Positions 48,001 through 57,429 of a DNA stretch of 57,429 nucleotides are shown piece by piece. The notes below the pieces were generated by a model. That model was not told the DNA's origin. It saw only the letters and a program-made list of their open reading frames with translations, and searched no databases. Source of the stretch: Nemertoderma westbladi (lineage: Eukaryota; Xenacoelomorpha; Nemertodermatida; Nemertodermatidae); the NCBI GenBank assembly GCA_032718475.1, contig JAUCBJ010009000.1, positions 1 through 57,429 of the forward strand. The letters run 5' to 3'. Positions within the stretch are counted from its first letter, which is position 1. Every line of letters begins with the position of its first letter. The position numbers and the translations under genes are program-made.

Positions 48001-51000
48001 GACTTTACAAAACTTTGGGAAACAAATCTAATTGGCTGGAGTGGTTTCCATACCAACAAACACCCAATCAAGCTTGTTCTCCCGACTTTTGCAAACTCGT
48101 TCGAATGACTTTACAAAACTCTGGGATACAAATCTAATTGGCTGGAGTGGTTTCTATACCAACAAATACCCAACCAAGCTTGTTCCCCCAACCTTTGCAA
48201 ACTCGTTTGAACGACTTTACAAAACTCTGGGATACAAATCTAATTGGCTGGAGTGGTTTCTATACCAAAAAACACCCAATCATGTTTGTTCCCCCGACTT
48301 TTGCAAACTCGTTTGAACGACTTTACAAAACTTTGGGATACAAATCTAATTGGCTGGAGTGGTTTCCATACCAACAAACACCCAATCAAGTTTGTTCTCC
48401 CGACCTTTGCAAACTCGTTCGAACGACTTTACAAAACTCTGGGATACAAATCTAATTGGCTGGAGTGGTTTCTATACCAAAAAACACCCAATCATGTTTG
48501 TTCCCCCGACTTTTGCAAACTCGTTCGAACGACTTTACAAAACTCGGGGAAACAAATCTAATTGGCTGGAGTGGTTTCTATACCAAAAAACACCCAATCA
48601 TGTTTGTTCCCCCGACTTTTGCAAACTCGTTCGAACGACTTTACAAAACTTTGGGAAACAAATCTAATTGGCTGGAGTGGTTTCTATACCAACAAACACC
48701 CAACCAAGCTTGTTCCCCCGACCTTTGCAAACTCGTTCGAACGACTTTACAAAACTCGGGGAAACAAATCTAATTGGCTGGAGTGGTTTCTATACCAAAA
48801 AACACCCAATCATGTTTGTTCCCCCGACTTTTGCAAACTCGTTCGAACGACTTTACAAAACTCGGGGAAACAAATCTAATTGGCTGGAGTGGTTTCTATA
48901 CCAAAAAACACCCAATCATGTTTGTTCCCCCGACTTTTGCAAACTCGTTCGAACGACTTTACAAAACTCGGGGAAACAAATCTAATTGGCTGGAGTGGTT
49001 TCTATACCAACAAACACCCAACCAAGCTTGTTCCCCCGACCTTTGCAAACTCGTTCGAACGACTTTACAAAACTTTGGGAAACAAATCTAATTGGCTGGA
49101 GTGGTTTCTATACCAAAAAACACCCAATCATGTTTGTTCCCCCGACTTTTGCAAACTCGTTCGTACGACTTTACAAAACTCTGGGATACAAATCTAATTG
49201 GCTGGAGTGGTTTCTATACCAAAAAAACACCCAATCATGTTTGTTCCCCCGACTTTTGCAAACTCGTTCGTACGACTTTACAAAACTTTGGGAAACAAAT
49301 CTAATTGGCTGGAGTGGTTTCTATACCAACAAACACCCAATCATGTTTGTTCCCCCGACTTTTGCAAACTCGTTCGAACGACTTTACAAAACTCTGGGAT
49401 ACAAATCTAATTGGCTGGAGTGGTTTCTATACCAAAAAAACACCCAATCATGTTTGTTCCCCCGACTTTTGCAAACTCGTTCGTACGACTTTACAAAACT
49501 TTGGGAAACAAATCTAATTGGCTGGAGTGGTTTCTATACCAACAAACACCCAATCATGTTTGTTCCCCCGACTTTTGCAAACTCGTTCGAACGACTTTAC
49601 AAAACTTTGGGAAACAAATCTAATTGGCTGGAGTGGTTTCTATACCAACAAACACCCAATCATGTTTGTTCCCCCGACTTTTGCAAACTCGTTCGTACGA
49701 CTTTACAAAACTTTGGGAAACAAATCTAATTGGCTGGAGTGGTTTCTATACCAACAAACACCCAATCATGTTTGTTCCCCCGACTTTTGCAAACTCGTTC
49801 GAACGACTTTACAAAACTTTGGGAAACAAATCTAATTGGCTGGAGTGGTTTCTATACCAAAAAACACCCAATCATGTTTGTTCCCCCGACTTTTGCAAAC
49901 TCGTTCGAACGACTTTACAAAACTTTGGGAAACAAATCTAATTGGCTGGAGTGGTTTCTATACCAAAAAACACCCAATCATGTTTGTTCCCCCGACTTTT
50001 GCAATCTCGTTCGAACGACTTTACAAAACTTTGGGAAACAAATCTAATTGGCTGGAGTGGTTTCTATACCAACAAACACCCAACCAAGCTTGTTCCCCCG
50101 ACTTTTGCAATCACGTTCGAACGACTTTACAAAACTTTGGGAAACAAATCTAATTGGCTGGAGTGGTTTCTATACCAAAAAACACCCAATCATGTTTGTT
50201 CCCCCGACTTTTGCAATCTCGTTCGAACGACGTTACAAAACTTTGGGAAACAAATCTAATTGGCTGGAGTGGTTTCTATACCAAAAAACACCCAATCATG
50301 TTTGTTCCCCCGACTTTTGCAATCTCGTTCGAACGACTTTACAAAACTTTGGGAAACAAATCTAATTGGCTGGAGTGGTTTCTATACCAAAAAACACCCA
50401 ATCATGTTTGTTCCCCCGACTTTTGCAAACTCGTTCGAACGACTTTACAAAACTTTGGGAAACAAATCTAATTGGCTGGAGTGGTTTCTATACCAAAAAA
50501 CACCCAATCATGTTTGTTCCCCCGACTTTTGCAAACTCGTTCGAACGACTTTACAAAACTTTGGGAAACAAATCTAATTGGCTGGAGTGGTTTCTATACC
50601 AAAAAACACCCAATCATGTTTGTTCCCCCGACTTTTGCAAACTCGTTCGAACGACGTTACAAAACTTTGGGAAACAAATCTAATTGGCTGGAGTGGTTTC
50701 TATACCATAAAACACCCAATCATGTTTGTTCCCCCGACTTTTGCAAACTCGTTCGAACGACGTTACAAAACTTTGGGAAACAAATCTAATTGGCTGGAGT
50801 GGTTTCTATACCAAAAAACACCCAATCATGTTTGTTCCCCCGACTTTTGCAAACTCGTTCGAACGACTTTACAAAACTTTGGGAAACAAATCTAATTGGC
50901 TGGAGTGGTTTCTATACCAACAAACACCCAACCAAGCTTGTTCCCCCGACTTTTGCAAACTCGTTAGAATGACTTTACAAAACTTTGGGAAACAAATCTA

Positions 51001-54000
51001 ATTGGCTGGAGTGGTTTCTATACCAACAAACACCCAACCAAGCTTGTTCCCCCGACTTTTGCAAACTCGTTCGAACGACGTTACAAAACTTTGGGAAACA
51101 AATCTAATTGGCTGGAGTGGTTTCTATACCAACAAACACCCAATCAAGTTTGTTTTGTTTCCACGACTTTTGCAAACTCGTTCGAACGACTTTACAAAAC
51201 TTTTGGAAACAAATCTAATTGGCTGGAGTGGTTTCTATACCAACAAACACCCAACCAAGCTTGTTCCCCCGACTTTTGCAAACTCGTTCGAATGACTTTA
51301 CAAAACTTTGGGAAACAAATCTAATTGGCTGGAGTGGTTTCTATACCAACAAACACCCAACCAAGCTTGTTCCCCCGACTTTTGCAAACTCGTTCGAATG
51401 ACTTTACAAAACTTTGGGAAACAAATTTAATTGGCTGGAGTGGTTTCTATACCAACAAACACCCAACCAAGCTTGTTCCCCCGACTTTTGCAAACTCGTT
51501 CGAACGACGTTACAAAACTTTGGGAAACAAATCTAATTGGCTGGAGTGGTTTCTATACCAACAAACACCCAACCAAGCTTGTTCCCCCGACTTTTGCAAA
51601 CTCGTTCGAATGACTTTACAAAACTTTGGGAAACAAATTTAATTGGCTGGAGTGGTTTCTATACCAACAAACACCCAACCAAGCTTGTTCCCCCGACTTT
51701 TGCAAACTCGTTCGAACGACGTTACAAAACTTTGGGAAACAAATCTAATTGGCTGGAGTGGTTTCTATACCAAAAAACACCCAATCATGTTTGTTCCCCC
51801 GACTTTTGCAAACTCGTTCGAACGACGTTACAAAACTTTGGGAAACAAATCTAATTGGCTGGAGTGGTTTCTATACCAAAAAACACCCAATCATGTTTGT
51901 TCCCCCGACTTTTGCAATCTCGTTCGAACGACGTTACAAAACTTTGGGAAACAAATCTAATTGGCTGGAGTGGTTTCTAGACCAACAAACACCCAATCAT
52001 GTTTGTTCCCCCGACTTTTGCAAACTCGTTCGAACGACGTTACAAAACTTTGGGAAACAAATCTAATTGGCTGGAGTGGTTTCTATACCAACAAACACCC
52101 AATCATGTTTGTTCCCCCGACTTTTGCAATCTCGTTAGAACGACGTTACAAAACTTTGGGAAACAAATCTAATTGGCTGGAGTGGTTTCTAGACCAACAA
52201 ACACCCAATCATGTTTGTTCCCCCGACTTTTGCAAACTCGTTCGAACGACGTTACAAAACTTTGGGAAACAAATCTAATTGGCTGGAGTGGTTTCTATAC
52301 CAACAAACACCCAACCAAGCTTGTTCCCCCGACTTTTGCAAACTCGTTCGAACGACGTTACAAAACTTTGGGAAACAAATCTAATTGGCTGGAGTGGTTT
52401 CTATACCAACAAACACCCAATCATGTTTGTTCCCCCGACTTTTGCAATCTCGTTCGAACGACGTTACAAAACTTTGGGAAACAAATCTAATTGGCTGGAG
52501 TGGTTTCTATACCAACAAACACCCAACCAAGCTTGTTCCCCCCGACCTTTGCAAACTCGTTCGAACGACTTTACAAAACTCGGGGAAACAAATCTAATTG
52601 GCTGGAGTGGTTTCTATACCAAAAAACACCCAATCATGTTTGTTCCCCCGACTTTTGCAATCTCGTTCGAACGACGTTACAAAACTTTGGGAAACAAATC
52701 TAATTGGCTGGAGTGGTTTCTAGACCAACAAACACCCAATCATGTTTGTTCCCCCGACTTTTGCAAACTCGTTCGAACGACTTTACAAAACTTTGGGAAA
52801 CAAATCTAATTGGCTGGAGTGGTTTCTATACCAACAAACACCCAACCAAGCTTGTTCCCCCGACCTTTGCAAACTCGTTCGAACGACTTTACAAAACTCG
52901 GGGAAACGAATCTAATTGGCTGGAGTGGTTTCTATACCAAAAAACACCCAATCATGTTTGTTCCCCCGACTTTTGCAATCTCGTTCGAACGACGTTACAA
53001 AACTTTGGGAAACAAATCTAATTGGCTGGAGTGGTTTCTATACCAAAAAACACCCAATCATGTTTGTTCCCCCGACTTTTGCAAACTCGTTCGAACGACT
53101 TTACAATACTTTGGGAAACAAATCTAATTGGCTGGAGTGGTTTCTATACCAACAAACACCCAATCAAGTTTGTTCCCCCGACTTTTGCAAACTCGTTCGA
53201 ACGACTTTACAAAACTTTGGGAAACAAATCTAATTGGCTGGAGTGGTTTCTATACCAAAAAACACCCAATCATGTTTGTTCCCCCGACTTTTGCAAACTC
53301 GTTCGAACGACTTTACAAAACTTTGGGAAACAAATCTAATTGGCTGGAGTGGTTTCTATACCAACAAACACCCAACCAAGCTTGTTCCCCCGACCTTTGC
53401 AAACTCGTTCGAACGACTTTACAAAACTCGGGGAAACAAATCTAATTGGCTGGAGTGGTTTCTATACCAAAAAACACCCAATCATGTTTGTTCCCCCGAC
53501 TTTTGCAATCTCGTTCGAACGACGTTACAAAACTTTGGGAAACAAATCTAATTGGCTGGAGTGGTTTCTAGACCAACAAACACCCAATCATGTTTGTTTC
53601 CCCGACTTTTGCAAACTCGTTCGAACGACTTTACAAAACTCGGGGAAACAAATCTAATTGGCTGGAGTGGTTTCTAGACCAACAAACACCCAATCATGTT
53701 TGTTTCCCCGACTTTTGCAAACTCGTTCGAACGACTTTACAAAACTCGGGGAAACAAATCTAATTGGCTGGAGTGGTTTCTAGACCAACAAACACCCAAT
53801 CATGTTTGTTTCCCCGACTTTTGCAAACTCGTTCGAACGACTTTACAAAACTCTGGGATACAAATCTAATTGGCTGGAGTGGTTTCCATACCAACAAATA
53901 CCCAACCAAGCTTGTTCCCCCGACCTTTGCAAACTCGTTCGAACGACTTTACAAAACTTTGGGAAACGAATCTAATTGGCTGGAGTGGTTTCTATTCCAA

Positions 54001-57000
54001 AAAACACCCAATCATGTTTGTTTCCCCGACTTTTGCAAACTCGTTCGAACGACTTTACAAAACTCTGGGATACAAATCTAATTGGCTGGAGTGGTTTCCA
54101 TACCAACAAATACCCAACCAAGCTTGTTCCCCCGACCTTTGCAAACTCGTTCGAACGACTTTACAAAACTTTGGGAAACAAATCTAATTGGCTGGAGTGG
54201 TTTCTAGACCAACAAACACCCAATCATGTTTGTTCCCCCGACTTTTGCAATCTCGTTCGAACGACGTTACAAAACTTTGGGAAACAAATCTAATTGGCTG
54301 GAGTGGTTTCTATACCAACAAACACCCAATCATGTTTGTTCCCCCGACTTTTGCAATCTCGTTCGAACGACGTTACAAAACTTTGGGAAACAAATCTAAT
54401 TGGCTGGAGTGGTTTCTATACCAACAAACACCCAATCATGTTTGTTCCCCCGACTTTTGCAATCTCGTTCGAACGACGTTACAAAACTTTGGGAAACAAA
54501 TCTAATTGGCTGGGGTGGTTTCTATACCAACAAACACCCAACCAAGCTTGTTCCCCCGACCTTTGCAAACTCGTTCGAACGACTTTACAAAACTTTGGGA
54601 AACAAATCTAATTGGCTGGAGTGGTTTCTAGACCAACAAACACCCAATCATGTTTGTTCCCCCGACTTTTGCAATCTCGTTCGAACGACGTTACAAAACT
54701 TTGGGAAACAAATCTAATTGGCTGGAGTGGTTTCTATACCAACAAACACCCAATCATGTTTGTTCCCCCGACTTTTGCAATCTCGTTCGAACGACGTTAC
54801 AAAACTTTGGGAAACAAATCTAATTGGCTGGAGTGGTTTCTATACCAACAAACACCCAACCAAGCTTGTTCCCCCGACCTTTGCAAACTCGTTCGAACGA
54901 CTTTACAAAACTCGGGGAAACAAATCTAATTGGCTGGAGTGGTTTCTATACCAAAAAACACCCAATCATGTTTGTTCCCCCGACTTTTGCAAACTCGTTC
55001 GAACGACTTTACAAAACTTTGGGAAACAAATCTAATTGGCTGGAGTGGTTTCTATACCAAAAAACACCCAATCATGTTTGTTCCCCCGACTTTTGCAAAC
55101 TCGTTCGAACGACTTTACAAAACTCGGGAAAACAAATCTAATTGGCTGGAGTGGTTTCTATACCAACAAACACCCAACCAAGCTTGTTCCCCCGACCTTT
55201 GCAAACTCGTTCGAGCGACTTTACAAAACTCGGGGAAACGAATCTAATTGGCTGGAGTGGTTTCTATACCAAAAAACACCCAATCATGTTTGTTCCCCCG
55301 ACTTTTGCAATCTCGTTCGAACGACGTTACAAAACTTTGGGAAACAAATCTAATTGGCTGGAGTGGTTTCTATACCAACAAACACCCAATCAAGTTTGTT
55401 TCCACGACTTTTGCAATCTCGTTCGAACGACGTTACAAAACTTTGGGAAACAAATCTAATTGGCTGGAGTGGTTTCTATACCAAAAAACACCCAATCATG
55501 TTTGTTCCCCCGACTTTTGCAAACTCGTTCGAACGACTTTACAAAACTTTGGGAAACAAATCTAATTGGCTGGAGTGGTTTCTATACCAACAAACACCCA
55601 ATCAAGTTTGTTTCCACGACTTTTGCAATCTCGTTCGAACGACGTTACAAAACTTTGGGAAACAAATCTAATTGGCTGGAGTGGTTTCTATACCAACAAA
55701 CACCCAATCATGTTTGTTCCCCCGACTTTTGCAAACTCGTTCGAACGACCTTACAAAACTTTGGGAAACAAATCTAATTGGCTGGAGTGGTTTCTATACC
55801 AACAAACACCCAATCATGTTTGTTCCCCCGACTTTTGCAAACTCGTTCGAACGACTTTACAAAACTCGGGGAAACAAATCTAATTGGCTGGAGTGGTTTC
55901 TATACCAACAAACACCCAACCAAGCTTGTTCCCCCGACTTTTGCAAACTCGTTCGAACGACTTTTCAAAACTTTGGGAAACAAATCTAATTGGCTGGAGT
56001 GGTTTCTATACCAAAAAAACACCCAATCATGTTTGTTCCCCCGACTTTTGCAAACTCGTTCGAACGACTTTACAAAACTTTGGGAAACAAATCTAATTGG
56101 CTGGAGTGGTTTCTATACCAAACAGAACCCAATCATGTTTGTTTCCCCGACTTTTGCAAACACGTTCGAACGACTTTACAAAACTCGGGGAAACAAATCT
56201 AATTGGCTGGAGTGGTTTCTATACCAACAAACACCCAATCAAGTTTGTTCTCCCGACTTTTGCAAACTCGTTCGAACGACCTTACAAAACTTTGGGAAAC
56301 AAATCTAATTGGCTGGAGTGGTTTCTATACCAACAAACACCCAATCATGTTTGTTCCCCCGACTTTTGCAAACTCGTTCGAACGACTTTACAAAACTCGG
56401 GGAAACAAATCTAATTGGCTGGAGTGGTTTCTATACCAACAAACACCCAACCAAGCTTGTTCCCCCGACTTTTGCAAACTCGTTCGAACGACTTTACAAA
56501 ACTTTGGGAAACAAATCTAATTGGCTGGAGTGGTTTCTATACCAACAAACACCCAATCATGTTTGTTCCCCCGACTTTTGCAAACTCGTTCGAACGACTT
56601 TACAAAACTTTGGGAAACAAATCTAATTGGCTGGAGTGGTTTCTATACCAAACAGAACCCAATCATGTTTGTTTCCCCGACTTTTGCAAACACGTTCGAA
56701 CGACTTTACAAAACTCGGGGAAACAAATCTAATTGGCTGGAGTGGTTTCTATACCAACAAACACCCAACCAAGCTTGTTCCCCCGACTTTTGCAAACTCG
56801 TTCGAACGACTTTACAAAACTTTGGGAAACAAATCTAATTGGCTGGAGTGGTTTCTATACCAAAAAAACACCCAATCATGTTTGTTCCCCCGACTTTTGC
56901 AAACTCGTTCGAACGACTTTACAAAACTTTGGGAAACAAATCTAATTGGCTGGAGTGGTTTCTATACCAAACAGAACCCAATCATGTTTGTTTCCCCGAC

Positions 57001-57414
57001 TTTTGCAAACACGTTCGAACGACTTTACAAAACTCGGGGAAACAAATCTAATTGGCTGGAGTGGTTTCTATACCAACAAACACCCAATCAAGTTTGTTCT
57101 CCCGACTTTTGCAAACTCGTTCGAACGACTTTACAAAACTCGGGGAAACAAATCTAATTGGCTGGAGTGGTTTCTATACCAACAAACACCCAATCATGTT
57201 TGTTCCCCCGACTTTTGCAAACTCGTTCGAACGACTTTACAAAACTCGGGGAAACAAATCTAATTGGCTGGAGTGGTTTCTATACCAACAAACACCCAAT
57301 CATGTTTGTTCCCCCGACTTTTGCAAACTCGTTCGAACGACTTTACAAAACTTTGGGAAACAAATCTAATTGGCTGGAGTGGTTTCTATACCAACAAACA
57401 CCCAACCAAGTTTG
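45070..57414 (+). repeat. Right part of the satellite, mixed types with short local duplications
   Basis: There is no long higher-order period here. New variants appear: ACGACGTTAC (from about 48,850 sporadically, common after 50,200), TTTCTAGACC (51,970 to 54,640), ACCAAACAGAACCC (56,117, 56,647, 56,967) and CTCGGGGAAAC. An eight-monomer block starting near 55,778 is repeated near 56,627 (offset 849). Four 107-bp units with a seven-A run (49,220, 49,437, 56,013, 56,863) and one with an extra C (about 52,540) shift the unit length. Confidence 0.75.
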
Positions 57415-57429
57415 TGACGGGATCCAGGA
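57415..57429. other. Non-satellite bases at the right end
   Basis: After CAAGTTTGT the expected TCCCCCGAC is replaced by GACGGGATCCAGGA. The array therefore ends in mid-monomer. These 15 bases are too few to identify. They contain a GGATCC site, so a cloning or assembly junction cannot be excluded. Confidence 0.6.

Larger units (their letters stand above)
15824..57414 (+). repeat. 106-bp satellite DNA array, about 392 monomers
   Basis: The array is an uninterrupted head-to-tail tandem of 41.6 kb. A monomer reads in order: CAAACTCGTTCG(A/T)ACGAC, then TTTACAAAACT, a variable dinucleotide, GGGAAACAAATCTAATTGG, CTGGAGTGGTTTCTATACCA, (A/C)AAACACCCAATCA(A/T), then GTTTGTTCCCCCGACTTTTG. Neighbouring units differ at a limited set of shared positions, so monomers fall into recurring types. 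Nearly all copies are exactly 106 bp. Exceptions are one class of 105-bp units, a few 107-bp units with A-run expansion, one +2 unit near 16030 and one +5 unit near 51145. No transposon interrupts the array. One frame stop (TAA in ATCTAATTGG) per unit and a length of 1 mod 3 give overlapping open frames of about 318 bp, which are not genes. Confidence 0.97.

Noticed and set aside
15813-57369. Several hundred overlapping open frames of 94-247 codons with a repeated peptide like AGVVSIPTNT and KLVRTTLQNFGKQI
   Set aside because: They arise because the 106-bp unit is 1 mod 3 and has a stop in one frame only, so each frame closes after about 318 bp. They begin at TTG rather than ATG, overlap in all frames, and units with +1, -1, +2 and +5 changes occur freely, so no frame is protected.
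15824-57414. CRISPR array
   Set aside because: The repeats are contiguous 106-bp copies with no unique spacers, and the DNA is eukaryotic.
15824-57414. CENP-B box in the satellite
   Set aside because: GTTCGAACGACTTTAC matches the first half of the NTTCGNNNNANNCGGGN pattern, but the CGGG part is TTTA, so the required bases are missing.
8361-57414. A functional system linking the UHRF1-like protein with the adjacent CpG-rich satellite
   Set aside because: Only proximity and CpG-decay variants point this way. Satellites and genes adjoin by chance, and nothing in the sequence shows an interaction.

Overview
The window is eukaryotic, most likely from a marine invertebrate and plausibly a deuterostome such as an echinoderm. 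The evidence is spliced coding exons, a non-LTR retrotransposon, hAT-type transposon remnants, an AT-rich background and a large satellite array. The species cannot be fixed from sequence alone. The scattered octamer TAGGCCTA gives the unique part a recognisable flavour but is not diagnostic.

Layout. 1-900 has no gene but holds short direct duplications and a possible tRNA-derived SINE. About 915-2670 is a minisatellite built on a CCTAAGCAC...CTTAACCGCACCCA unit, which flips to its reverse complement at 2311-2316 and ends in a 20-G run. About 2700-6355 is a nearly full-length LINE: endonuclease plus reverse transcriptase, one frameshift, and a (CATTAAA)3 tail. 6360-7590 is repeat-rich intergenic DNA. 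7599-8159 is a GC-rich element with similar inverted ends, flanked by GTTTAGACC direct repeats. 8361-10865 is an intact, intronless UHRF1-type gene. 11764-13806 (minus strand) is a three-exon gene, assembled here by eye, for a small secreted protein with two Kazal inhibitor domains. 14807-15315 is a non-autonomous hAT-like element with a perfect 8-bp target-site duplication. About 15824-57414 is a 41.6-kb array of about 392 copies of a 106-bp satellite with nested higher-order organisation. It breaks off mid-monomer, and the last 15 bases are not satellite.

Real protein-coding content is therefore small: UHRF1-like, the double-Kazal gene and the decayed LINE polyprotein. The hundreds of 94-211 codon open frames in the satellite are artefacts. 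The monomer is 106 bp (1 mod 3) and has a stop in only one frame, so each frame stays open for about three monomers.

The most interesting signals are: (1) the intronless UHRF1-like gene, whose methyl-cytosine (SRA) pocket is largely kept while the H3K9me-reading cage has changed and its loop has been expanded by an in-frame minisatellite; (2) the hidden double-Kazal gene; (3) the satellite, with 63-67-monomer higher-order repeats, a recent 3.8-kb duplication, two dyad symmetries per monomer and CpG-to-TpG/CpA variants; (4) the head-to-head inversion in the 5' minisatellite. No functional link between the genes and the satellite is demonstrated.
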